Positions 9,284 to 20,655 of a DNA stretch of 64,000 nucleotides are shown in pieces. The number at the start of each line of letters is the position of its first letter. Positions within the stretch are counted from its first letter, which is position 1. The translations under genes were made by a program, and so were the position numbers. The DNA is from Cryoendolithus antarcticus (taxonomy: Eukaryota > Ascomycota > Dothideomycetes > Cladosporiales > Cladosporiaceae). The DNA lies in contig NAJO01000022.1 of NCBI GenBank assembly GCA_002077065.1, positions 558,001-622,000 on the forward strand, in the 5' to 3' direction. The notes under the pieces were generated by a model. That model ran no database searches, was not told the DNA's origin, and saw only the letters and a program-made list of their open reading frames with translations.

Positions 9284-11311
9284 TCAACGTCCTCTAGCAA
9301 CTCTACAAGTCTTCGTCGACATCTGTGAAGCATCCAACTCAGATGTCGCAGTGAGGTGCACTTTGCCATGCTTTGCTGCCCCAACACCGGCACCTACGGC
9401 GACCTTGACCGCGGTCGAGCCGTCGAAGATGGCACTCGCAAATTCATTGGGCAACACCGCTTGCCAGCCCTCACCATCGACTGCCACACTTAGTCTATAC
9501 ACGTCGGATCGCAAGTGCAGAGTCGTGTTTCCTCCCGCTTCCGCTGGAGGCTTGCCAATATTCTCCAACTCGAATGTGCATGTCGTTACGAATTCGGAAG
9601 CCGTGGCATTGTAGGCTTTTCCGACCTTGCCAGCGCTGAGTCTCACACCAGCTCTCCCTTTCACGCTGTCTAGCGACCTTGCTCCAACAACATAGTGCAA
9701 CACCCCTTGCGCATCTCTTGCCACGTCCAGGACATAGAATTGCAATCTGTTAGCCTCGTCCACATACTCAGCCTTACTCCCGCTCCTCGTTCCAGCATGG
9801 AAGAGCCCATCAGCTAGTTGTCTGTAGTCTCCAGTAGTGATGTAGCTCGCGGTTCCATTCGGCCGCACAAAGTCCAGCAGACCCAGATCCTGCGCATTTG
9901 CATCTATCATCCACTCGAATGGCTGGCGATCCTCGTCCTTGGTCTTGGACAACATGACTCCATGGTCCGGCTGAAAGGAATCGGCGCCCATTCGGTCAAT
10001 GACTTGGATGTCGTAGTTGTTATAGCCTCCACCATCGCAGAGAGCATCGATAGATTGGTTACAAGGCGGTGAGTGATCTGTGCCCATCTCGATGTGCACG
10101 CCCATCCATCCTAAGCCGGGCGAGGGATGTACCACGCGGGCTGTGAGATTCGCAACCAAGACTGCGCCAGACGCGGCGAGGGCGTTACGAGAGATGGTCA
10201 AGATCGTAGCATTATCTGCGAGACCGATGCGCATCTTGTCGAAAGCCGTATGAGGCGAGCCATACGACCCGCCCAAGAGCGCCGGAATCTGCCAGCGCGT
10301 GTGAGGACCTCCGGGCCCATTGAAGCTGCCGCGCGACATCATGCTGAACGGACCGGTGTAGCTTCGAATGGGAGGGACGGAGTATGGGTTGTTGTAGTTG
10401 TCCCCAATGCCCAGAAGATGGCTTAGCTCGTGAGCGTAGGTGCCCATACCGGAGCTCTCGGCCTGGGTAGAGGAGCCTCGTCCTGCGTTCGGCCAGATCG
10501 TAGAAGCGGACGCCCAAGATGTCCAATTGACGTATCGCGTATCGGCCCAGTTGGTAAGCGTACTGTTAGCTGGTGGGCCGAAAGCATCCGGCACAGCGTC
10601 GGGTCCATCGAAAAGCATCTCACCGAATTCTTGCCAGGTAGACGACTCGTCTTGACCCGCAGACAGGATGAAGACCAGCTCAAACGAATTCGCGGTAGCA
10701 TTGCCGACAGCTGCTCGCCAAGCTCCGAGCGCATCGGTACGCAGATCTACAGAACAAGGCGGTCCAGTGGGGCAAGCATTCTCGTTGAAACCGCCCTCTT
10801 CATCGTCGATGCCATACTGGTACGCCAGAGATGGCATGCGATAGGGCCCAAAAGATGTCAAGTCGACCCCGTACTTACCACCACTGTCTTCCATCCAGTA
10901 CTCGTGCAGAGTGTGATTTAGGTTCAGCTCCTGGGGTTTGTTGAGTAAATCGCGGTAAAAGGTTGGCACGTCCGCACGAGGTACGCTGTTGGCAGCTGGC
11001 TGCGGGTTCGTAAAGACCGTCGAGTTGGCACCCAGCGTGATGACGAAGGGCTCATCTGGGTAGTCCACTGCGATCAGAGCGATGTTAAAGTTCCGCTGCG
11101 TCCCTCTCCGGGCAGGATCATACCAGTCCGAGCCTGGCGGACGGACGTAGTCATCCCATGTCATGTGGTCCGGGTTCTCCCATTCTTGATGATCTAAAAT
11201 AGTAAACGGATCGGTCTGAGTCTGGTGTCGGCCCCTTCTTGGTAGAGCATGTGTCGATGTTAGGCCACTAGCCAAGGCCAGCGCCGTGTAACACCAGCAG
11301 TTGGAGAGCAT
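9284..11311 (-). CDS. Secreted M6-type metalloprotease
   Basis: A single-exon gene of 675 aa. The N-terminus (MLSNCWCYTALALASGLTSTHA) is a signal peptide, so the enzyme is secreted. The zinc-binding motif is at residues 294-298 in TYAHELSHLLGIGDNY (HExxH, then G.GD). Downstream MMSRGSFNGPGG fits the Met-turn region of M6 (immune inhibitor A-like) peptidases. Upstream, LHEYWMEDSGGKYGVDL matches the family's propeptide/catalytic boundary. The C-terminal third looks beta-rich, with many possible N-glycosylation sites. Such enzymes degrade extracellular protein. The start is the first ATG of the frame and directly begins the signal peptide. The family call is from motif recognition only. Confidence 0.85.
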   Translation of the reverse strand: MLSNCWCYTALALASGLTSTHALPRRGRHQTQTDPFTILDHQEWENPDHMTWDDYVRPPGSDWYDPARRGTQRNFNIALIAVDYPDEPFVITLGANSTVFTNPQPAANSVPRADVPTFYRDLLNKPQELNLNHTLHEYWMEDSGGKYGVDLTSFGPYRMPSLAYQYGIDDEEGGFNENACPTGPPCSVDLRTDALGAWRAAVGNATANSFELVFILSAGQDESSTWQEFGEMLFDGPDAVPDAFGPPANSTLTNWADTRYVNWTSWASASTIWPNAGRGSSTQAESSGMGTYAHELSHLLGIGDNYNNPYSVPPIRSYTGPFSMMSRGSFNGPGGPHTRWQIPALLGGSYGSPHTAFDKMRIGLADNATILTISRNALAASGAVLVANLTARVVHPSPGLGWMGVHIEMGTDHSPPCNQSIDALCDGGGYNNYDIQVIDRMGADSFQPDHGVMLSKTKDEDRQPFEWMIDANAQDLGLLDFVRPNGTASYITTGDYRQLADGLFHAGTRSGSKAEYVDEANRLQFYVLDVARDAQGVLHYVVGARSLDSVKGRAGVRLSAGKVGKAYNATASEFVTTCTFELENIGKPPAEAGGNTTLHLRSDVYRLSVAVDGEGWQAVLPNEFASAIFDGSTAVKVAVGAGVGAAKHGKVHLTATSELDASQMSTKTCRVARGR

Positions 11312-12392
11312 CTTGCGAAAACGACCTTTAGGAATGGTTGTCTGGTGCTGCTGAGGACTTGCGATGGAAACAATAGAGACCTAACATACCTTTCACCTGC
11401 ACAGCGTTCGGTGGAAGACACCGCGACGGTAGCGGCATTGGATTGGAACCATCATCCATCATCAATGTGACATGCCCTTCGAAGCCTAGCTAAACATTTG
11501 AGACTTCAACGATGACTTGGCAGCGCTGCAGACCTTCTGCTTCGAGCGCAATATCTGGAGACAACTTGAAGAATTGGCGGACGATGAGAAAGAAGATGCA
11601 CATCGCCCCTCTCGTGCAGTGCTTGGTATGCTGGGCGTTCGGCTCTAAAGAATCGTTGTGCCGGAGCAGTCTCCTAGCCATGGTCGAGGACCTTGCCGAA
11701 ATCGCGTCCCTGCAGTGTGCAGTATTTCGCCTGAGAGGCTCTGTGCTGCCGTTTGTAGCAACGCTATCAGAGAGGATGATGCGGCGGACTGTCAAAAGAG
11801 CTCATTGTCGACGGTTGGTGGGGTGTGTCTACCAGCGGTACTTCAGCCAAAGCCTCCACGACTGCGGCTCGCAGGGAGAATGCTCTGGCAAGCCGCTGGG
11901 CTTATGGTATGTAGCTCCTAAGTAATCTACGACTTCTGGTGATTGTCGGCGTGGGGAAGCGGACGAAGAGAACCTGTGATGAAGCCGAATAGACTTCGAA
12001 TCTCACTTGGTGCGACAAGCCGCGGTTTCAGAGCTGCACTCCTTCTTCCCTTTCCCAGCAAATCACACTCACCTTGCGATCGCCACGTACACACAGGAGC
12101 CGCCTAGACGCCATTGCAACACGTTGTGCATCTTATTCACGGCTGCCCACGTGTGATGGCAGATGAGGCCTGCCGTTCAGGACGGCAGCATCTTCGAGCC
12201 CTCTCGTTGCAGATGCGCAGAGACTTCCGCCACAATCCTTCGGCGGACTTGTACTGGACATAGATGTATACCTCGTCGCCCTCCCACGCGCAGACTAGGT
12301 AAGCAACACTTCCATCTTTCTTCCCTCTGACGATTTGTACGTATACCTGTGAGCGCTCGGTCGCCACGTCCACTCATTGTCTCATCGCGAGC
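11312..12392. promoter_or_regulatory. Divergent promoter region of two secreted-hydrolase genes
   Basis: About 1.1 kb separates the start codons of the M6 protease (minus) and the GDSL-like esterase (plus). Both products are secreted, so shared control is possible but not shown. No supported ORF or repeat is seen. Confidence 0.4.
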
Positions 12393-13394
12393 ATGCTGCA
12401 CATCACTTTCGTTCGATTGTTTGCCGCATTTCTGGCCCTTTCTCCACCCTCCATTGCAGCGCCCACTGCGGCCTCGAAGCGTAGTAGCTATGCGTTCGAC
12501 CACATTGTAGCGTTCGGCGATGAGCTCTCGGACAACGGCAACGGTAGTTACGCCCACGGCATTACCGGCGACCCAGCCAATGTGTACGGCTTCGGAACCT
12601 GGACAAATGGCCCTGTTGCTGTGCAGTATCTTGCGGGGCTACTCAATATGCCGCTTTTTGACTATGCCTTTGGTGGCTGCTGTGGTGGCGGGTCGTTTGG
12701 TGCTACGATTAACAATACGTACACCGAATCACCAGCCGACTTCAACGGTCAGCCAGTGACCAGTATCCACGATCAGATATTTCTCAACTTTACAAACCCG
12801 ACGCCTTTGACGATTAAGACTTCCATGGGCTTCATCTGGACGGGCCAGAACGATCTCAGCAAGCACACCGATGCATTTTGGGAAGGCGATCCCCAGAATG
12901 CTGAGTTTGCTCATCAGATCTCTGATCGCATCCGCTACAACGCTGAGCACCTTATCGATCAGGGTGCGCCATTTGTCTTAGTCGCCAACATCTATCCAAA
13001 GCACCTTGCGCCGGTGACGAGGACGTACCTTTGCCCAAACGAGGGCTGCGTGCCGACCTGGGGCAACATCATCACCTCGGCAAACACTGCCATCAAGAAC
13101 GCATTGACTGGTTCGCAGTACAGCAGTCAATTCATTTACCACGACACGTTCGCTTTCATGGTTGATGTGATGAACAACAAAGACTCCTACGGTCTTACAC
13201 AATCATTGAAGTACTACTGTGATGGTAGCAGTACCGATCCGAACCAGCACTGGGACCAGTGTATTGCAGGCGATTATGTTTGGGAGGGCGCGGAGTCATT
13301 CTATTGGATGAACTACATTCAGCCCACGAGGCATGTCCACAACCTGATCGCAGAGGACATGAAGAAGGCGATCGATGCGCACTTTGCGGCTTGA
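12393..13394 (+). CDS. Secreted GDSL/SGNH-type esterase with altered block I
   Basis: A single exon of 333 aa. The signal peptide spans about residues 1-22 (LFAAFLALSPPSIAA). The fold is that of SGNH hydrolases such as fungal CE16-type acetylesterases. Block I is FGDELSDNGN at residues 42-51, the Gly-Asn block is visible as FGTWTNGPV, and FIWTGQND supplies the conserved Asn. The C-terminal PTRHVH supplies the Asp/His-type block (here a Thr-Arg-His). Block I normally reads GDSL with the nucleophilic Ser; here that position is Glu44, with Ser46 two residues on. It may be an altered or inactive esterase, or a subfamily using another residue. Several Cys residues suggest disulfides, as expected outside the cell. 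Confidence 0.82.
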   Translation: MLHITFVRLFAAFLALSPPSIAAPTAASKRSSYAFDHIVAFGDELSDNGNGSYAHGITGDPANVYGFGTWTNGPVAVQYLAGLLNMPLFDYAFGGCCGGGSFGATINNTYTESPADFNGQPVTSIHDQIFLNFTNPTPLTIKTSMGFIWTGQNDLSKHTDAFWEGDPQNAEFAHQISDRIRYNAEHLIDQGAPFVLVANIYPKHLAPVTRTYLCPNEGCVPTWGNIITSANTAIKNALTGSQYSSQFIYHDTFAFMVDVMNNKDSYGLTQSLKYYCDGSSTDPNQHWDQCIAGDYVWEGAESFYWMNYIQPTRHVHNLIAEDMKKAIDAHFAA

Positions 13395-14390
13395 AGGATG
13401 CAGAGTCATGGGCTGCGGGCAGCTGTTCGATTCATGATTGCGGCACCAAACAGTCCACTATTTCTTTCAACAGTCTTGAGCGATGTCACTCATCATGCCA
13501 TGCTTGCAGACTGCATTTGGTCGAGAGCAAGGAGAGTCAGGAAACTTCAACAACTCGCCTCATATGCAACGGCGGGCCTGGCCGAACGTCGAGTGCCCAG
13601 CCGGTGTGCCGAGCAGGGGGAATCTGCATCGAGATATTAGGTAAAGCATTGTGCCTGAATGAATCTCGAAGCCCAAATGTTTGTGCCATGGGCGGAGTCT
13701 ATCGTGTGCCACGCGAGCTGAACGACAAACGGCGGGTTTCAGGGTTTGAGATTCGATCGGACGAACTCTATACCTCAAGAAGACGCCACTCTCGAAATCG
13801 CCAATTCGCAACGGCCTGGATTGCACCACATGAAGTTTCCAAGTCAAGTCAGGCCAGATGATCATCTCGCTACCCCACCGCACATCCGCACGTTACCCGT
13901 CTATCCCCGGTGTTCCTGTGATCGGAACCTGGGGAAAGGCGTATGCGGCACGGGTCCCGGTCTCAGCACATCGGCCCTGGGCCGCGCCCCGTTTGAGGCC
14001 GCGTGTGATTCGACGCCATTGCTCTTCCCGTGTCAAGCCAACAACGCCGACCGAATTTCGTGAGCTCGCCTACAAGATTCCCTACTTTACGCTACCCTTC
14101 GCATGTATCGCCCGACATTGCTGATTCATGTCCATATTGCACTGCATTTGCCTGCGCAACGATCAAGCGTACCAGTGTGGTGTGACCAGACATCGCCTGT
14201 GCGCCGTATCTGCAGGCTATTCATGGCGCCTGTAACGCGTTCTTGCAGCACCGCAGAAGGTAGGTCCGACGTTTTCCTGTCAGACTCCCTGTTCTGCGCA
14301 ACCGTTCTATGATCATAAGGGTTCAGGAGGACATGCTAATGCTCCATTTGCAACGAGCTGCATGCACATTTATTGTACTTTTTCCAAAGT
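13395..14390. other. Intergenic stretch, nothing recognised
   Basis: About 1 kb between the esterase and the rhodopsin-domain gene. Open frames are short and overlap. No motif, repeat or RNA gene was found. The right part must include the promoter of the membrane-protein gene. Confidence 0.4.
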
Positions 14391-15648
14391 ATGGCTGTCG
14401 GTACTGATGCCTCGCCCATTGCCGTGCTGGCAGTGACTCTGGTCTTCATAATACTAGCGACCATTGCTACAATCCTCCGCCTCTACACGCGACTTGTAAT
14501 TGCGCGCAATGCTGGACTGGACGATGTGTTCATTGCACTTGCCCTCGCCTTCGCGCTCGCCACGGAGAGCATGGTGGCACTGGAAGCTGTGTACGACAAT
14601 GGCCGAGCAAAAGCACCTCTTACTCCGGCTCAAGGGCTGAGCTACGCGAAGACGGTGTATGTCTCGATCATTATGTACAATGTGGCTCTATTCTGCATCA
14701 AGATGTCGGTAAGTTTCCGCAAGCAGACGACACTGCGCAATCGAGCAGCATTGGCTAAAGCAAATGTTCCCACAGCTCATCCTACAATATCTGCGCATCT
14801 TCCCACAGAAAGGATTCCGAATGGCTTGCTATGCTATGATGGTCATCGTCTTCATCTACTCGAGCTGGTGCATCTGGGGTCAAGTGTTCTTCTGCACTCC
14901 AATTGCCGGCTTTTGGGACTATCAGCTAGCAAGAAGTGCTAAATGCTTCCCGAAGCTCCCAGTCTGGTACGCTGTCCTGGAGACTCACGCCACCAAGCTC
15001 TACTGACAATTTTTTAGGTTCACCAACGCAGGCATAAACATAGTCACAGACATCGCCATCGTCGGCCTCCCCATCCCCATGATCCGCCAGCTGAAGATGG
15101 CTAAGCGCCAAAAGATTGCCTTGATGGGCGTCTTCGCTCTAGGCTTCTTCACTTGCCTCACATCGATCCTCCGGTTGCAGTCACTCTATTCGGCCGCGCA
15201 GCTTCAAGGCGGGCTGAACCAGCACGGTGCCATGGCAGCACTGTGGTCTCAAGTAGAGCTAGCCACGGGCATCATCTGCTCTTGTCTACCAACACTGCGG
15301 ACACTCATCGCGCGTACGATACCGAACCTACTCGGCTCCTCAGCGCACCGCACAAATCCTTCATCAGGCAATGTGCACTATTACGGCACCAACTCGCTGA
15401 AGGGCGCTCAGCTGCAACGCTCTGGCAGAGGGCTCAGCGGGAGAGAAGAGCCGCAACAAAAGTCGTACGCGAGACGAGAAAGCCATGGTGAAGACTCGAT
15501 TGATCTCGAGGAGTTGGCGTCTTCGCCCAAGAATATCAGAGTCGTGACGCGGGTCGAGCAAGAGGTCGAGAGGCATAGAGATGATGGTGCGAGGAGCGAT
15601 CAGGGCAGCACAAGAGACCTGATCCGGCGGAGCTCGTTCGCGGATTGA
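14391..15648 (+). CDS. Rhodopsin-domain integral membrane protein (fungal, SAT20/PTH11-like group)
   Basis: Three exons (14391-14708, 14776-14966, 15018-15648) give 379 aa with matching phases. Seven hydrophobic segments are visible, starting with VLAVTLVFIILATIATILRL. Conserved family pieces include RLYTRLVIARNAGLDD after helix 1, CIKMS...LQYLRIF, a Cys-Trp pair in YSSWCIWGQVFFCTP, FTNAGINIVTDIAIVGLPIPMI, and a charged cytoplasmic tail of about 110 residues. This is the fungal extracellular-membrane/rhodopsin domain family (PF20684), related to but not the same as Pth11 receptors, with no known ligand. I chose the ATG at 14391 because the frame upstream of it has only a TTG. Confidence 0.85.
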
Positions 15649-16169
15649 TGAGCTGGATTTAGGACGCGGAAGCAGGGCTTGTAGGGGCACGGAACAGGAC
15701 AAAAGGTGCAAAAGGATACCCAGAGTCCGATCGCGCTGGGACGGGCGGCCCGGCTTTACGAATGTTTCTGTATATCTATGTATGATTTGAATGATCTGTA
15801 CAGCTTACGGTTGGCATGGTGGGATACGCTACGAATGTCAACTTGAGAGGCGTTCGATGCCCTTGCCAGAAAGCCGAAGGACAGACACCCAAGTCCGGAC
15901 CGCTCGTTGCTTCTCCAAGAGGTCGATCGCTCACCTGAGCTTCTACAATCTTATTCCGAGTAACGGGCTACTTGCCCACTGTCAGTGAGAGAGAGGGTGC
16001 TGGCCGCAGACGTCTCTGCTTTCAAGTCAAGACTCTCAAAGACACAGCAACATAGCTATTGATCAGCACAGGTACACTGGATCGGGCATCACCCACGTTC
16101 TCAGGCTTTCAGAGAGGGCGATACAGAATAGGGTAGTGAAGCCAGCACGTCGCGACAAGCTTTCAGCAT
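15649..16169. other. Intergenic stretch between the rhodopsin-domain gene and gene A
   Basis: About 520 bp containing the two converging 3' ends. Nothing else is recognised. Confidence 0.4.
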
Positions 16170-19100
16170 CTATGTCCCACCACTGATACCGATATCCTCC
16201 TTCAGCAAAGGCCTAGCCAGCTGCAAGTAGCCTTCGACGTACGTATACGGCGCTCTCTCCTTGCGAATCTTCGTATCCTCTTCCCCAACATCCATAGCAT
16301 TGAACCTCGTGATCCGATCAGCCTTTGCATCCTTCCCCGGCAAATCATAAGGCTGTAGCCACTGCCACATGCCCTTTCTACCACTGATGGGCAGACGTAT
16401 GGGCGCTGCGGCTGTCTTGCCGGTAGTGCTGACAGCACTGGGATCTGGAGGACCCTTGGAGGTGTTCCAGGTGTCAGCCGAGAGAGGCTTATCAACGTAC
16501 AAGGGAACATCGCCTGAGAGGAGATGCGGCCCGAGACGAAAGAATGCTGTCATGCGAGAGAAAGCCTGCTGGATCGTCCACGGCTGCAGGCGGAGGGATT
16601 TGATCGGTAGACTTGGAGAGAAGGCGTGAACCGGCGTGTAGGGGTCGATGATGGCTGTTATCACAGTATACTTATCCGTTCGTGTCCTGATGATGGACGA
16701 TGTTAAGGCTGGATCGTTGAAGTAAGGCGACAGAGGGAAGAGTTGATTGGCTGTGAGATTGACGAATCGTTTCGTGGCGTCTTTGGCGGTCGAAGGGAAG
16801 TAAGTGAATAATTTGTCCCAATGCGTCATGTTGCTGGAAGGATTATCGGTCATGCAATATCCGACCATCCCATCAAATGGCCTGTCCTTGTCTCCAATCT
16901 TGATGGGAAACTTGTAGGACAGTAGGTCATCTTGGTCGTTCGGGGGCTTGTTGCCGAGAGTGTTCTGATACTTCAACGGAGGTCCTTGCAGCTCAAGTGA
17001 CCATCCGATGTTGACGAGTGCAAGTGGCTTGCCAACGATAGAGTTGGCAAAAGCAGCGTAGTCGCTCGGAGGGTAAGGCATATTCTTGATGGCGCCATTA
17101 ATCATGTCGAAGAGGGCTTGCAGGTACTTTGCGGGCGTTTCGTCCTTCACTGGCGTTCCATCATCATTGGTCGGGACGTAGGTTGTGACCCTTCCGATGA
17201 ACTCATCAAGCTGACGGTTGCCGTTGTCTTGAGCCTTGCTGGGAGGATCAAATGGTAGCCATTTACTGGATCCTACAGTGCCGGTCGGTCCACCCACTCT
17301 GACTTCGCGATAGAAGGTCCCGTCGCTGCAGAAGAATTGAAGACCTTGGTCTTGGTAGTTCAAGACCAACCACCCAAATACCGGACTTTCGTGGGTGTCA
17401 TCGTTAGTCTCATGCCAGTAGGGCGCCTTATTGTCCAGATTGGCGTTGAGGAAAGACGCATTGATACGTGCGTTCTGGTTGATGGAAGGTGTGAGCTGTA
17501 TAAAGCGAGTAACGGGCCACTTGTGCTTGTCGCCGACATCGTTCTTGTCTTCGTCGTAGACGGTGTTCAGCTTCTCCGTCTTCATCCATGGATCCGGGCT
17601 GAGGAAATCACTGATGCATGGGTAGAGAGTTGAAGGTAAGGGAGGCAAGGGCCGCTTATCGTTGACATCACGTGGCCTTGGCGTTGGCTTGGGCTCGATG
17701 ACACAAACGGCCTGACCAAACTTGTCGATCAAATTCAGCTTCGTGAAGAACATCTGACCGTGTGTCGCTGGCTTGAAAGGTACACCAGGGTAGTTCTTAC
17801 TGTCGAAAGACAGCAGATTGGCGTATGGCGTGAGTGCGCTACGTTGAACATCAGTTTCAGCCGCCATCAGTCAACTGCTGCATCAATTCTCACCTCTCCG
17901 GTCCGATGAGGTCCACCATCGATGGCTGTCCCTTATCGACATCTGCGTCGATAGCCTTGCACTTGTCTTTTGCTGCCTTCATTGAAGTGAGTGACTGGCC
18001 CTGAGTACGATAATTAGGCTTGACATGGCTGCCCTCGTAACGTGTCAAGAGGTGCTCGGTCAATCCACTCAGTGGCGCTGAGATGAACTGCAGCTTGCGA
18101 ATATTCGCCAAGACGTCGTCGATCTCCTTCTGAGTCAGAGGCAACACACTGGGGTCCAACGTAGCTTGAGCAGCTGATGGATCTGGAGCAGGGGTCGGCT
18201 TGTTCGGGTCTGGGGTCACTGGCTCAGGCTTTGGCATTCCACTAGATATGACTTGTTTGACAACTGCTTCGAGTGAGAACGACGGCTGTGGAGTCAGTAT
18301 GACACGCCCACTGATCGTTCGCACGTCCTTCTGGTCTGCCGCGCTAAGCTGGCTGTTCAGTCGGTACCGCACTTGCGACTGCTTATGCCCGACTGGACTC
18401 GGGCTCACACCTACTGACCACTTGTGTCGGTCGATATGGTAGTACTGTGCCTCCCACTCGATGAACAGCGGCTGAAAGGGGTTCTTGCCACCCCAAGGCC
18501 GATGGGCTCGATCGCTGGTCACAATCAAACTCGGACTGCTCACACGATCCAAGAACTCCTCAAACAGCTTCCGTGCAGGAGTCCTGAGATCACTGTCACT
18601 GAACAACGGCTTCCCTGCCTGGCTGAAGAATGCGTCGGCTCGCGAAGTCGTGCGACTCTTGAGCTGGCCTTGCTGTGCAAGTCGACACACAGCCTTGTCG
18701 AGGAAGTCGTCTGGCCATCCACTTTTCACGCCAGCTATGCAGAGCGTAGGATCCTTGCGGATGAAGAAAGGATCTCTGGCGGACCGCTTGAACGTCGAAG
18801 CCTTACTCAGTCTAGTAATCTGCTGGCTAAGATCCCCGACCCGGGCATTGGCATCGATGATCAGCTTCTTCGATTTCCTAACTTTTGTGGTGTAATCCGC
18901 CTGAAGGCCAGTGTCTGTCCAACCTGGGTCACTGACAAACTTCCACCAATGGGAGAACATATCCCAACGCAGCGACTGTAGCTTTGATGCCAGAGAGTCA
19001 TATTCTGACTGTAGGCCGTTCAGTGACGCCAGTTGCCCTTGCTCTGTTGGAGACGGCAGGGCGACTTTGCTATTTGTCGACTGACCAGCCTTGCCAGCAA

Positions 19101-20655
19101 AGTGCCATTCGAATCCGCCAGCATCCTTGGCATAATTTGTTGTGTACAGCAGGTCTTGGGCTTTCACGCGCTCGTTGTAGCTATCGTCTGAAGCGTATAG
19201 TAGCGAGGCAAGGCTAAGAACGTCTTCGGCAATGGCGCTTGTTCCTGAACCGAATATGGATTCTTCGTCATCGGAGTGGTCCTTGTTGTGTGCTTCTAGG
19301 AACGTCAGGATGCCATCGAGTGCCGTAGTACCCATCGAGAGCGGCTCCATCTTGACATCTGGCGTGAACTTGACAGCGACTTCGTCGGCAGCACTCGGCG
19401 TCTTCTGCTGCGGACTCTTACGATAATTGACGCCATAGATGCTGCCGTGTACGAGGACGTTGTATATGCCATGGGCCTTGAGTATGTCTTTGACCGCCTG
19501 ATCAGAGTCGCCGTCTGGCATTTGAAGCAACAAAGTTGCAAGCCTGGAGCTCAAGGTGGCCACAGCACCAGGATTGCTGTCAAAAAGTGGCGAGTCCTTT
19601 CGATCTGTATGCCAGCCGAGGACGAAGTAATCTGCATCAGCGGTGTCCAGGTGATCTGAAGTGTTTGGCATCTGGAAGCTGTCTATCATACTGAATACAT
19701 TGCTGTTGTGCATCACGTAATCTGTGATCCGTCAGCCATCATTCAATGCCATCGACGCTGATCAGTCCTCTCCATATCTGAAGTCACGGAGTAGCGACAG
19801 GGTGGTGTAGAAGCCAAGTTGAAACCAGGCAAGTGCGCAGTGAACGTGCAGCGTCGCTGGTACATAGTCTGACATCGCATACATTTACTACAGAAACGCT
19901 GGGATCTTCCGACAAGTCGGTGATTAGCGAGATCAGTGAGACCTACCTGGAAACAATGGATTTGACGAGTTCATCACAGTCAACCCTGGCGTGGGTGCGG
20001 CGTCTTCAGGTCGTAACGGATATCCAGGCTGCTGATTCACTTTTCCAGGAGTCCAGTCCAGATGTGCTTCACGTCTCCCCAGAAACACCTCGATCTGTTG
20101 AGCGAATATGGTAGGATCGTTGCTGCCCGAAGCAGCCACGAAGGGCACGCAGTCCACTTCCAGATCAGTCTTGTCGTCTGTGATGTCGTCGATCTTTCGG
20201 ACCCTATCACTTTCGATAATTCAGGACTGATACTCCTGTTGCCCGTCGATTTTCGGGTGGCGGGTGTCCATATTGAGATGACGGATGACCAGCCAGCGGT
20301 TCGGTACATTACGGAACACTGGCTGCGAGGCATCTTGAGTGCCATCTGGCTGCTTGGCCTTGGCTGTTGCTGTCCTGTACAGCCTGGGAAGAGACCAGTG
20401 GAGGTATACGCCAAGTCGATTCTGTCTAAGAGAAAATGGGTTGGTAGAAGGATCTGCCAGACGTGGGTTCTCCCCGATTGGAGTGGACAGGTGTAAGTCG
20501 ACATGGTCCAAGACATCGTGCTGGATCAAGTTGTTTTCGAGCTGCAAGCCCATATAGTTGGGCTGCGTGATCGGTGCTAGGTAGGAGGGTCCATCGCAAG
20601 ACTTGTCGTTCAGTACGAATGCTGTCAGGTCGGCCGGGATACAGACTATGTCCAT
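16170..20655 (-). CDS. Cluster gene A: giant uncharacterised protein, interrupted by an in-frame TGA
   Basis: Three exons (20655-19947, 19721-17894, 17838-16170) make 1401 codons plus a stop. Introns are 225 and 55 nt, with phases that fit. No signal peptide or membrane segment is visible, so the product is probably cytosolic. The N-terminal 150 residues contain GVYLHWSLPRLYR and FRNVPNRWLVIRHL. Further on come LTVMNSSNPLFP and, across intron 1, NVFSMIDSF and YFVLGWHTD. From memory these resemble conserved stretches (LHWALPD, VPNRWLV, NVFSF) of large bacterial proteins of unknown function. A Pro-rich linker (PKPEPVTPDPNKPTPAPDP) lies in the middle. Codon 145 (20221-20223) is TGA, at a place where Trp would fit; see findings. 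It could be a pseudogene, a read-through gene or carry a very short intron. Function unknown. Confidence 0.7.

Noticed and set aside
14373..14390. Earlier start for the rhodopsin-domain protein
   Set aside because: The codon at 14373 is TTG; the first ATG of the frame is at 14391 and directly precedes the first helix region.
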